A DNA stretch of 46,091 bases from Willaertia magna (taxonomy: Eukaryota > Heterolobosea > Eutetramitea > Acrasida > Naegleriidae). The notes beneath the pieces were generated by a model, which was not told where the DNA came from, did no database searches, and saw only the letters and a list, made by a program, of their open reading frames with translations. Positions 21,784 to 32,800 of the stretch are shown piece by piece. Both the position numbers and the translations under genes were made by a program. The stretch lies in NCBI GenBank assembly GCA_902984215.1, contig CADWAF010004479.1:1-46091 (forward strand). The letters run 5' to 3'. The first letter of the stretch is position 1. The number at the start of each line of letters is the position of its first letter.

Positions 21784-22539
21784 TTAAAATCTATTTCTAC
21801 TCGTTAAATATTTATGGTGAACATACTCCCAATCATTTAACTCTAAACATTCCTTCCATTTATCACTTAATTCTTTCTTTTTTTCTTTTCCATTCTTTAT
21901 CAATTCATTCTCACAAAAGGTCAACAATTCATCATCGAATACATCTTTTGATAATTTCTTTATTACTTCTTTATCTTGTTCTAAAATTACTTGTTTTTGC
22001 ATTGACGTTATCCATTCATCTTCAACTAGTTGTTCCTCTTCTTCCATAACAATAACGTTACGTAAATTACTGCTGTTTTGATTTATGTTTGATATTCTAG
22101 AAATTTCATTTTGTAAAAAGTTAAATTCTTCTGCAATATTTCTAGTCACACTTCTATTATTGATAGTAGAATCATCTACTTGAATCATTGTAGTATTTAA
22201 ATTTGAAGATGGAAGAATATCTTCTTCTTGGGTAGATTGAGATTCAATATCTTCATTTAAATTTCTTCTTCTTCTAGTTCTTCTTCTACGAACAGGTGTA
22301 CCTTCATCATCATCTTCATCATGTATTATCGTTCTATTATTAGAAGAATTTAATAAACTTGGATGAATTATTGGAGATTCATTTATCATCACTTCAGAAT
22401 CTTGAAGAAAATGTAAATTACTATTCATATTATTATTTACATTGTTATTACCACCGAATGTTGCAATTGGAGAAATTGAAGAAAGAAAACTTTCACTTGG
22501 TGTTGGTGGGTTAATGAAGGAAGGTCTTGTTGTTGGCAT
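21784..22539 (-). CDS. Low-complexity protein with basic (NLS-like) cluster, unknown
   Basis: A 251-residue intronless protein, starting at the ATG at 22539 that begins MPTTRPSF. An open extension further upstream is the antisense of PMS2 and is hydrophobic nonsense. Features: Asn/Ser-rich N-terminus; acidic DEDDDEG; arginine cluster VRRRRTRRRRN (a likely nuclear localisation signal); an acidic middle; and a helical, conserved-looking C-terminus (DEWITSMQKQVI, DDELLTFCENELIKNGKE, KWKECLELNDWEYVHH). I do not recognise the family. It is divergent from PMS2 with 64 bp between the ATGs, so the two may share promoter control. Confidence 0.65.
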   Translation of the reverse strand: MPTTRPSFINPPTPSESFLSSISPIATFGGNNNVNNNMNSNLHFLQDSEVMINESPIIHPSLLNSSNNRTIIHDEDDDEGTPVRRRRTRRRRNLNEDIESQSTQEEDILPSSNLNTTMIQVDDSTINNRSVTRNIAEEFNFLQNEISRISNINQNSSNLRNVIVMEEEEQLVEDEWITSMQKQVILEQDKEVIKKLSKDVFDDELLTFCENELIKNGKEKKKELSDKWKECLELNDWEYVHHKYLTSRNRF

Positions 22540-22567
22540 TTTATTATTTGAACTTTGTAACGATTTA

Positions 22568-22579
22568 TTTTGGCGGCAA
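22568..22579. promoter_or_regulatory. E2F-like site in the PMS2 divergent promoter
   Basis: TTTTGGCGGCAA lies in the 64-bp gap between the 21784-22539 gene and PMS2. It matches the core TTTSGCGS of E2F/DP sites, and GC clusters are otherwise rare in spacers here. Binding is inferred, not shown. Confidence 0.45.
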
Positions 22580-22603
22580 GATAGAAAAAACTGGAAAAAA
22601 GAA

Positions 22604-25304
22604 ATGAGCCAGAAGATTGATTTCAAAGCCTTCTTGTTCCGATCGTCGTCTTCTGCAAGTAAACAACAAAAAGAAGATGATAGCAAAAAAGAAGATATAA
22701 CAAAAAGTAGTAAAAAAACAACGGTTACAATAAAGCGAAAAAGAAAGGACAGTACTTTAGTTGAAAGTAAAAAATTAAAAGAGAATTTAGAAGAAGAAAA
22801 AGAATTAAGTAGAGAAGAAATAGAAAATAGTAAAAGTTTAATCCATAAAATCGACAATTCTTCTATTCATAGAATTTGTAGTGGTCAAGTAATTGTCTCC
22901 TTAAGTTCAGTCATTAAAGAATTAATTGAAAATTCAATAGATGCAAAATCAACAAGTATTGACATTAAATTTGTAAATATGGGCTTTGAATCAATTGAAG
23001 TGATAGATAACGGTGCTGGAATTTCACAAGATAATTTTGAGAATGTTGTAAAAAAACATTACACCTCAAAGATTACTACTTTTGATGATATTCAATTTAT
23101 TAACTCTTTTGGTTTTAGAGGTGAAGCTTTGTCATCTATTTGTTGTGTTAGTGAGTTGGTAATTATTACAAAAACAAAAGAAGACGATATGGCGACTAAG
23201 TTAACTTTTAATTTCGAAAATCAATTAATTTCAAAAGAAGAAGTTACAAGAAATCGTAGCGGTACGACAATAAGAGCTTCAAACTTATTTAAAAACTTTC
23301 CTGTTAGATTTAGAGAATTTGAAAGAAATTTAAAAAAAGAATTTACAAAGTGTGTCAGTATGATTCAAAGTTATGCTTTGTCAAGTGAAGGGATAACATT
23401 TTCTTGCTCCAACAAATCATCTTCTGGAAATGATAAAGCTCAACAAATTTTAATGACTCATGGAAAATCTTTAAAGGATAATATAATTAATATTTTTTCA
23501 GTTAAACAATATAATAAGTTAATGCCAGTAGAGTTTGTAAATAGTGGAGATTTAAAGATTAAGTAAGTGTAATCTGACATATTTAATTTTTAAAATTTTT
23601 TCAAAAAGAGTTACTGGGTATATTTCCAAGGTTGACAAAGGATTTGGTAGAAGTTCATCAGATAGGCAATTTTTATATGTAAATAAGAGTAAGTGTTTAT
23701 TTTTAGGATAAATGTCTAATTTACATTATTAAGGACCTGTCGATTTAAATAAGATATGTAAATCGATCAATGAAATTTACAGAGAGCATAATATACATCA
23801 ATACCCTGTATTTATTCTAAATATTGAGCTTGAACCTAATACTTATGATGTGAATGTGACGCCTGACAAAAGAAAAATATATTTACAAATTGAATCTAAC
23901 GTAATCAAATTTATAAGGGAGGAATTGTGTGTTTTATTTGGTTCTAGAACATTTACACCTAACTCTAACAGTATAGAACCTTTTCTTTCTATTTCCTCAC
24001 AAGAAAATTCTCAAAAGGTAGAGCCAACAACTCCAAAATCTAGTTCTTTACACACTGACAACCTTGAAAAAGTGTTTGACCAAGAAGATGAAAACAATGA
24101 GGATGAGAATAATATTAAGAAAGTTTCACCTACTATTTCTTCCCCAAAATTATCCTCAAAAGAAAAGGAATCCAAAAGAAAGCTCTATGACTTGCTTAAA
24201 GACAATTTGGAAAATGAGGATGAAAAGCCAACAAGAAACATTACTACAAAGAAAATTATAAGTAGAGAGACAACTGAGCCTCAGTTTAAACTACTTAAAA
24301 AGGTTAATAAGACTAATTCTTGTGAAGATTGCGAGGATTTTGGGGATTGTAACTGTAACAATAATGTAAATGAGGAGACCAAAATAGAGGAAGAAAGTAT
24401 AGAAATAGTTTATGATACTGAAATACAAAGAGGTAATGTAGAACCAAGTCTCAATATAGGGTTTAATGAAAATGAAATAATTAACATGTACAGTAAGGTA
24501 AAACAATTATCGTCACCTAAAATATCAAAGTTGACCAAATTTAAAACAAATCTTTTAAAACATAGTAAAGAAGAATGCGAAAAAGAATTAACCAGAACTT
24601 TAAACAAAGAGGAATTCAAAAAGATGGAAGTAATAGGACAGTTTAATAAGAGTTTTATAATAGGTCAACTAAATGATGATTTATTTATTTTGGATCAACA
24701 TGCATGTGATGAAAAGTATAATTATGAAAATCTATTAGAAAAAACAAAATTTAATGTTCAACCATTAGTAGTGTAAGTTATTTGTTTTGAAACGACTTAA
24801 TATTTAATAATATAGACCGAAAACTCTGGATTTAAGTATAAGTGAAAGATTATTAGTTATAGATAATATGGAAGTATTTGAAAAGAATGGTTTCAGAGTG
24901 AAAATCGATGAAGGTAGCAATAATTTATTGCTCTCCTCACTTCCACACAGTAAGAATATCACATTTACCGAAGATGATTTTGTTGAATTAATATCACAAC
25001 TAAGTGATTGTCCCGAATGTCTAAAAACCACCCTTAGACCAACAAAAATTAGCAAAATAATAGCAAGTAGAGCATGTAGGTCCAGTGTAATGTTTGGGCA
25101 ACCTCTTTCAAGAAAAGAAATGTGTAAAGTAGTCAACAATCTTTCCACTCTCAACGTAAGTATTACATAATTAATGACTTAATCCACTTAATTAAAAATC
25201 AGCAACCTTGGAACTGTCCTCATGGTAGAGCTACTATTCGCTTCCTCTCTAACCTTCGGAAACTCAAAGATGATATCAACAAGACCACTTCCAATCAAAA
25301 ATAA
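22604..25304 (+). CDS. PMS2: DNA mismatch repair endonuclease PMS2 (MutL family)
   Basis: Five exons, 22604..23562, 23609..23688, 23734..24772, 24816..25155 and 25203..25304, with introns of 46, 45, 43 and 47 nt. The phases close, giving 839 residues. GHKL ATPase motifs: ELIEN with N110, DNGAGI at 135-140, GFRGEAL at 170-176. The C-terminal endonuclease has DQHACDEKYNYE at 667-678 (the DQHA-x2-E-x4-E metal motif), SRACRSSVMFGQPL, and CPHGRATIRF. The DQHA motif marks it as the nicking subunit (PMS2 in animals, Pms1 in yeast) that pairs with MLH1. About 60 extra residues (Ser/Lys/Glu) precede the ATPase, and a charged linker separates the two halves, as usual. The next gene starts 8 bp after the stop. 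Confidence 0.95.
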
Positions 25305-25312
25305 TAAAAAAA

Positions 25313-26899
25313 ATGAAACAACTGTTCAAAAAATGTGGGAACATTAAATTAATATCATCTACCCATTTTAAATTATTTAATTCATCAAGGAGTACTAGTA
25401 AACAATGCTTTTCTACTTGTATTTCTTTTAGAATACCTAATGATGATTCATCTCAAATAGAAACATCAGACATAACATCTAATACTGATTCAAATAAATT
25501 ATCAACCAGAGAACTACATTTACAAATAAAAAAAGAAAATGAAGCAATGCTCAAAAAAAAAGAAGAAATAATGAGTACATTAGAATTTTATAAAAGTATG
25601 ACTAGAAAAGAAGGATCTACACTTGCATCAGATAAACAAAAATCACCACTTTTTGAAGTATATAGAGAAGTTAAATTATTTTTAAGTAATCATGAAATTA
25701 ATAGAAAACACTATTTCGTATTAGCATCAACTTTACTAAATAATTTAATTGAAACAATTTCACATTTAGGAGATGTAGAAACAAGTAGAACATTATTACA
25801 ATTATTATTAATCCGAGTGGATGGATGTCCAAAATTAGGAATATCACCTGAAGTGTTTGTAAGAAAATTAAAGCTAGGACCTAAATGTACAAAACTAGTG
25901 AAGGTAATTGTAGATAGTGGAGATATTCAAGCGGGAATTAAATTTTTACAATCTTCAAAAAATGAGAAGGGCTTCACAGCGCCATATGTTGAAACACCAG
26001 CCTTTACTGTAGTTTTAAATGGAATTATTAAACAACAAAAATTACATAAACCACAATGTGAAGAGAATGTGAATATAATGAAAAGAGCAATGCAATTATT
26101 TAATTGGATGATTGAATCTGATGAAGTTTTAGTTTCACCTGATGAATTTACTTTTGCTACAATTATTAAAGGTTATTGTAATATTAGAGATATGGGTATG
26201 GCTTTAGATTTATATAATCAAATGTCAACTGAATATGGTATAAAACCAGGTGCTACTTCTAAAAAGACAATGATTGATGGTTTTATTAGAGAAGGAAATG
26301 TTGACAAGGCTTATGAATTCTTTTTAGAGAATTGTAAAGGTGAAAGATATGATGATTATTATTGTGCTTTAATAACAGGTTTTACACAAGAGAATCAATT
26401 AGATAAAGCTTATAATTTATTAGGTGAGATGAAACAAAAAGATATGAAACCAAGTATAGAAGCTTATAATGCATTTCTTTTAGGTATTGTTAGATCTAAA
26501 ATGTATGATCAATCAGATGTCACTCAAATTTTAAAACATATTGAGTCTTTAAATTTAACACCAAATTCTAAAACACATGGTCTTGTTATTAAAAGTTTAA
26601 TACAACATGGTAAATTAGATGAAGCAATGGAATACTATTTTCAATTTAGGGATAGTATATATGGTGCTAAATTTATTATTGTTTCTTTAATTAAGACTGG
26701 TAGAGTAGATGAGGCAGAAGCTTTACTTACTGAGATTTGTGAAAATTATTCGGCAAAGTATGGTATTGATAAAACTGGAATGAGATCTATTTTGGAGAAT
26801 ATTATTTCTTTACTTATTAAAACACAAAATATAAAGAAAGCAACAAAATGGAAAAAGATTTTAGTGTCACAATTTACTTCTGGGGTTAACGCTTTATAG
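25313..26899 (+). CDS. Pentatricopeptide-repeat (PPR) protein, mitochondrial
   Basis: A 528-residue intronless protein. The N-terminus (MKQLFKKCGNIKLISSTHFK and on to CISFRI) is basic, hydroxylated and free of acids, a typical mitochondrial presequence. Several PPR motifs of about 35 residues fill the C-terminal half: DEFTFATIIKGYCNIRDMGMA; TSKKTMIDGFIREGNVDKAYE; DYYCALITGFTQENQLDKAY; SIEAYNAFLLGIV; NSKTHGLVIKSLIQHGKLDEA. PPR proteins bind organellar RNA one base per repeat to stabilise, process or edit transcripts. The target is unknown, and no DYW or SMR domain is seen. Its ATG is only 8 bp after the PMS2 stop, on the same strand. Confidence 0.88.
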   Translation: MKQLFKKCGNIKLISSTHFKLFNSSRSTSKQCFSTCISFRIPNDDSSQIETSDITSNTDSNKLSTRELHLQIKKENEAMLKKKEEIMSTLEFYKSMTRKEGSTLASDKQKSPLFEVYREVKLFLSNHEINRKHYFVLASTLLNNLIETISHLGDVETSRTLLQLLLIRVDGCPKLGISPEVFVRKLKLGPKCTKLVKVIVDSGDIQAGIKFLQSSKNEKGFTAPYVETPAFTVVLNGIIKQQKLHKPQCEENVNIMKRAMQLFNWMIESDEVLVSPDEFTFATIIKGYCNIRDMGMALDLYNQMSTEYGIKPGATSKKTMIDGFIREGNVDKAYEFFLENCKGERYDDYYCALITGFTQENQLDKAYNLLGEMKQKDMKPSIEAYNAFLLGIVRSKMYDQSDVTQILKHIESLNLTPNSKTHGLVIKSLIQHGKLDEAMEYYFQFRDSIYGAKFIIVSLIKTGRVDEAEALLTEICENYSAKYGIDKTGMRSILENIISLLIKTQNIKKATKWKKILVSQFTSGVNAL

Positions 26900-27117
26900 A
26901 AATTTTATTTTACGCTAGCTTTCAAATTTGTTAAATTAAAAAAAATTGCTTTCTTTTTTATTTTCGTTTTCAAAAATTAGAAATTTTTCTAAAATAAAAA
27001 TATTGCTTAGCACTGATTAAATTATAGAAAATATTATTTTAATTTACAAAAAAAAACCTGCATTTAACACAAGTAAAACAATTTTATTTTTCTAATTGTA
27101 AAATACATTACATTATT

Positions 27118-29780
27118 TTAACCTTCCAAATTGTCAATATAGGCCAATAATTGTTCGTGCTGATAAGGTCTTTGTTCTGGATCCAATTGTAAACAACTTT
27201 CCATAAAATCCAATAACTCTTCACTATAAACATCTTGTAAATCTCTACAAAGTGATTGAACATAACTTGGATCCTTTTCTAACTCTAATCTAACATTAAC
27301 TTGTCTTTGTGTTAAAATTTCAAGAATAATTACACCTAAACTCCAAATATCACTTGATGCTGAATATTCTTGTCCATTCATCAATTCAGGTGATGCATAG
27401 ATTTCAGTTCCCACTTTCTCTGTACGTTTTCTTTTCATTACACAAGAAAGACCAAAATCACCTAAACGTAGTTCTTGTCTATCTGTATCTGCAAAGAAGA
27501 TATTTTCTGGTTTTAAATCTCTGTGTAAATATCCTTTAGATTGAATAAATACAAGTGCTATTATAATTGTAAATATTGTAAATTATAAATAAATAATAAA
27601 CATACCACTAACTAATTTTTTAATCCATTTAATAGCTTGTGATTCACTAACTAAACTATTCATTCCCTTCTTTTTAAATCTATCTAAATACATTCTTAAA
27701 TCACCACCTTTACAAAACTGTAAAATTAAACATAATACATATTCTTGTTTCATTTCATTCATTACTGTTGTTGTATTATTTATTATATTCTTATCATTAG
27801 ATTGTTCTAAATGATCAGCAATTATTGTAGATTCTTTTTGTTCAATAAAAAAATCATGAATTGAATTAATATTTTCATGACGTAATTCATATAAAGATTT
27901 AATTTCATTAAAACTTTCATTTAACTCTTCAATTGTCTTTAATTTAACTCTTTTCATTACATAAAACATTTTAGAATCATTACTATCACTATCATTGACA
28001 ATATAAGTTGTACCTTGACCACCACCTCCAATTCTTTTTTTAATAATATATTTCTTACTGTAATTTTCAAATAATTGTGTTGTTGTTTCATCTTCTTTTA
28101 GGTTATTGATCTTTTCTTCTTCTTCAATAGTTAAACTAATACTATTAAAAGTACTTGTACCATTATTGGCATTTCCAAATTTAGAAGGTGGTTTAGCATA
28201 CATGTTATCTGCATCTGTGGAACGAAAACCACTTAGGAAACTATTATTATTACTACTACCATTAATACTACTAACACTACCAGTTGTAGTTTTCTTTTCA
28301 AATAATCTAGATAACCATTTAGATTTATATTTTGTAATGTTACCTGAATTTTTCATAAATGAAGCATTACTAAATTCATCTGAAATGGTTTCACATCCAC
28401 TATTATTATTTTATTATTATTATTGTAATAAATAAAAAATACTTACTCTAATAATATTCTAAAATTATGATCCTTTACACGATTATTATTATTATTAATA
28501 TTAATATTATTATCAGTAATATTATGACATGTTGATAATAAAGGTTCAATTCCTTCTTCAAAAATAAATTTAATTTCATTTTTATCAAAACAACAAATTT
28601 CATACATGTGAACATTTAATTGATTATTGATAGATGATATTTGATGATTTAAATTTTCTTTAATAATTTGATAAAATAATTTACCAATAAATTGTAAAAT
28701 ATTATTTTCTTTAAATTGAATATCAGTAAATAAATGTGACATTTGATTTAATTTATCAATCATTAATTGATTATAATTTTCCATTTGATATTTAAAAATA
28801 TCATTTTTTGTAAAAATTAAAATAAAATCAATTCTTTTTTGTTGTAAAATATACATTTGATTGATTGATTGACATATTTCTTTACAAATTTTAATACTTT
28901 CTAAAATACTATTATTATTATTATTTGTAAAATTTAATTTAAAAAAATCAGCCAATGAAATCATTTGTATAAAAATATTTGGTTGTAATTTTTCATAAAT
29001 AAATTTCCATTTTCGTCTTTGAGATAAATCACCACCAATATCAATTAAATTAATTTTAAAATTATTTTTTTTAAAATTTAAAATTTTTAAATCAATTAAA
29101 TTTAAACCTAAAGTAGGAATATATAATTTTAAATAATCTTCTTCAATTATTTTAAAATCATCTTTAAATATTCTATTTATATTTTTTATAAAATAAATAA
29201 AATGTTCACTTATTGTAAAGTTATAATCATTTGAATTTTGTATAAAATATTTAAATGTATTATTTTTCCATAATTGTTTAATATCTAAAATTAAATTATT
29301 TTTACCTCCTTCATATGTAATTTCAATACGTTTTTGTAAAACATTTTGTAAATTATAATTTTGTAATCTTTCAATTGATTTTTCTTCATTTTTTGTAAAA
29401 TTAAATATTTCAATATTTTTAAAGAAATTATCATAATCTACATTGTTATCTCTACTATTGTTATCATACTGTTGTTGTGTTAATTGTTTTACTTCCTTTC
29501 CTATTTGATGTATTGACACATTGACAGGTGATCTATTATTTTCCATTTTATTAGATGTTAATGATTCCTTCTTTTTATTTAAAAATAAAATAATTCTTTT
29601 AAAAGTATCAATAATTTCATATTGTAAATGATGTTGAATAAAATATTTATTTTCGGGTGTTTGATGAAAATTATGAAATTCAATTTCACCAAATAAACTT
29701 CTTGCTACTTTAAAGAAAGTTGTTTTACCTGAATCTTGAGCTCCTAGAAGAGCAATTTTGTAATGAGCAGAAGATTTCAT
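27118..29780 (-). CDS. G-alpha-like domain fused to a protein kinase domain
   Basis: Three exons, 29780..28447, 28399..27606 and 27557..27118, with introns of 47 and 48 nt. Every join keeps frame, giving 855 residues. Residues 1-435 are heterotrimeric G-alpha-like: P-loop GAQDSGKTT (13-21), a helical-domain match (LDIKQLWKNNTFKYF, FIKNINRIF), switch I YIPTLG (220-225), switch II DIGGD with D251, RRKWKFIYE, TKND at 324-327 and an ICCFDKNEIKFIF region. The catalytic Arg and Gln positions of normal G-alpha are Y220 and D251, and P-loop Gly42 (Galpha-i numbering) is Gln, so GTP hydrolysis is probably lost. After an Asn/Ser linker comes a kinase domain (about 560-850): GGGGQG at 569-574, VMKRV, HRD at 721-723, DFG at 743-745, SPEL, DIWSLGV. 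N-terminal myristoylation Gly2 is absent. Confidence 0.85.
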
Positions 29781-29879
29781 TTTTTTTTTAATTTTTTATT
29801 GTTGATGACAAGTGAAATTTTCTACTTGTTATTCATTTATAGATGTTTTATAGTACAACTGTTTTAAATTATTTTAATC

Positions 29880-32800
29880 CTAGATGGAAACACCATATTT
29901 ACTTAATAATGGAATAAAATCAGCTTTAAATTTCTTTTCTAAATAATTACTCATTTGTAAATTTTGTTTGCTTACAAATCTTCTACGTTGAATTAATCCT
30001 TCTTTTAATAAAGATGTTAATTGAGATAATCTATTTTTATATAAAGAAATTAAATACTTTTTATCTTCTCCTATAACCCTACTTTCTGTAGCTGTAGTTG
30101 GTGTCAAATACTTTTCAACATCTTTATAAATACCACCATGAATTCTAGGATCTATTAATCCAGTTAATTCTGAATCTAAAGAAGCTGTCATTGGACTACT
30201 CTCATTTAATTTATGACTTGTTACTAAGAAATGTAAATTATGTATTTTTTGTTCTAAATAGTAAATTGCAACTTGCATTGTTGTTAATTTAGCTGTTTGT
30301 CTTTCAGTTACTCTTTGTATTGTATATATATTTGGAAATTGTTTCTTAACTTTAATAAAAGTAATTGACCCAGCAATTTCATCTAAAATATTTGTTGTAG
30401 TGTTGTTATTACTATTTGTGGAAATAGAACTAATTGCAGAAAGTGGAGAATTCTCATCAAATGAATAAGATGAAACAGTTGCAATTGGTGATCTTACTTT
30501 TGAAGCAGTATCAATACTATCATTACTATTTTCCAATGAAGTAAGAGATTGTTCTTCTACCTTTTTCACTTTAATTCTTTTAAAAACACTAACATTATGA
30601 TTTAATAAATATTGATGAATTTTTGGTGAAACAGAAGCATCTAATTCTAAATAATCAAATGGATGTGGATTGTTATTATCTGTATTATTTGTATATCTTT
30701 CAAATTCAGCTTCACTACTTGGTTCTAAAGGAGCTACAAATATAATTGGTTGTTCACTAATTTTAGATTTTGATTCATCTAATAAAGTAGGTACTTCTCT
30801 TTTAATTACAGCATTCTTAAATTTACTTGTTATAACATTTACAAAGTCTGATAGTTTTTGATGATGTGCATTAAATATAAAACATGTATTTATCATTTGT
30901 TGGCCAAAAAATCCAACAAAGTAATATTTATCAAAATCTCTAATATTTGTAACAATCTTTTTATATAATTTACTTTCTTCACTATGTAAAGTTGATAATA
31001 AATTATATTGTAATGTCTTTTTATAATATTCACGTAATTCATCAGTTAAAGAAATAGCTCTTTCCCAATCTTTTCCTTTATCAAATAAATCAATACATTC
31101 ATGATAAAGTTTAGCTTTTCTTTTAGATTCTAATTCTTCTGGATAACTATCTGAAAAGAATGGTAATTGTTCATTACTTGTCCAACTTAAATTACTTGCA
31201 TGTTTTAATATTGCCAATGCTGCCTCTACATATCTCTTTTTAGATTTTTGTAAATTAGCTAATAAATGTAAATATTTATAATATAATTGCATATTATTAT
31301 TCTTTTTAAATGATTTTAATGCATTCCTAAATGAATTCTCTTGTGATTGTGCACTAATTGTATTACTATTATTATCATTATTAGATTTCTCAATTTCTTC
31401 AACTTGTTTTAATAAATGATGAAGAGAATCAACAAACTTTTCAACTTCAATTGGAAAATCTTCCCCTATTGATGCAATTGTAGATTTCATTCTTCTATCT
31501 TTAAAAGAATTTAATTTAGCTTCTAATGCACCCATAAAATTCTTTTTAAATTTATCATCCAAGCCCGCAATTTCAATAAAACATCTTTCTGTCGCTGCCT
31601 CAGATAAACTAAGTGATTTTCTCTTTCTAAACTCAATCTTTAACATATCATAAAATAAATTTTTGGCTACTAAAGTTATATTATAGATACTTAATTTAAA
31701 TAATCTCATAATTTTATCAATTAAATCAGGAACAAATGATTGTTGTAATCCAAAGGGTATATTAGACCATATTGTTTCATAGAAATAATAAATTGTATTG
31801 GCACGTATATCTGATTGTTGTAAAAATTGTTTTCTGTCAAAAGCTGGCATTCTTTCTGGTTCAAAAGCAAATATTGTATCAAATAGTTGTCTAACAAGTG
31901 ATTGAAATAGTTTAACAAATCTAGTTAATTGGAAATCTCCACTTAATCTATTTGAAAATGTTTTTTGTAATAAACTACTTTCAGTTCTATAAATACTTGA
32001 AATTCCTCTTGAAACAGAATTTAAACTAAAACTATCTTGTTTTGTTATGGATGGTTCTTTCATTAATGTAATATATCTTTTCATCTTTAAACATAATAAC
32101 ATAATAATATCTATTACTCGTGTATACTGATATACTGTTAATTGTATCCAATTTTTAGGTAAATTATTTTTCTTTGAAATTACAATACATATTAATTCTG
32201 TTAAATCTTCTATTGTTTCAACTTCAGAATCTGTTTGATAAGCCAAAACGGAATCTAAAACATCTTTAAAAGTAAATAAATCTAAGATATTTAAAATAGT
32301 AATTATAATATCACATGTAGTTCTCCTAGATTGATTAATATCAGCTTCCCATTTAATAGTTAATAATAAGTTTTTACGTTTTGCTTGTTCGTCTGCATTT
32401 CCGTTATTATTCTCTTCTGCATCTATTCTTTCTTTTACTGTTGCATAATCAGCTTCCAAGTCCTCCGTTTTTGTAAGAGATGTATTGAATGCACCTTTTA
32501 ATGAATTAGCTAAACTTAATATGTCACAAATGGCTTGTACAAAAGTTTCAGAAACAACTCTTGGAGAATTAGATCCTTCAGAAATACTTTCATCAACCTT
32601 TCTTTCTTCATCATCAGCGGTACTTCCTACAGATGTAGTATCTGTAATAGTTGTAGTACTTGATGTTAATCTACCACCAGTTTGTTTTTCAATATGACAT
32701 TTTAATATTTGAACTATTGTATTCATTATTCCAATACTCTTTTTCTCTAAAAAGCATTCTTCAAAGGTTTGCATAGATTCAATAATTATTGGCATTAAAT

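Noticed and set aside
22540..22857. Open N-terminal extension of the minus-strand gene starting at 22539, hydrophobic
   Set aside because: It lies antisense to the PMS2 start, and its Ser/Phe/Leu content is what antisense of Lys/Glu-rich coding gives.
28400..28446. Treating the G-alpha part and the kinase as two separate genes
   Set aside because: There is only one typical intron between them. The reading frame crosses it exactly, and no ATG with a leader precedes the kinase part except an internal one.
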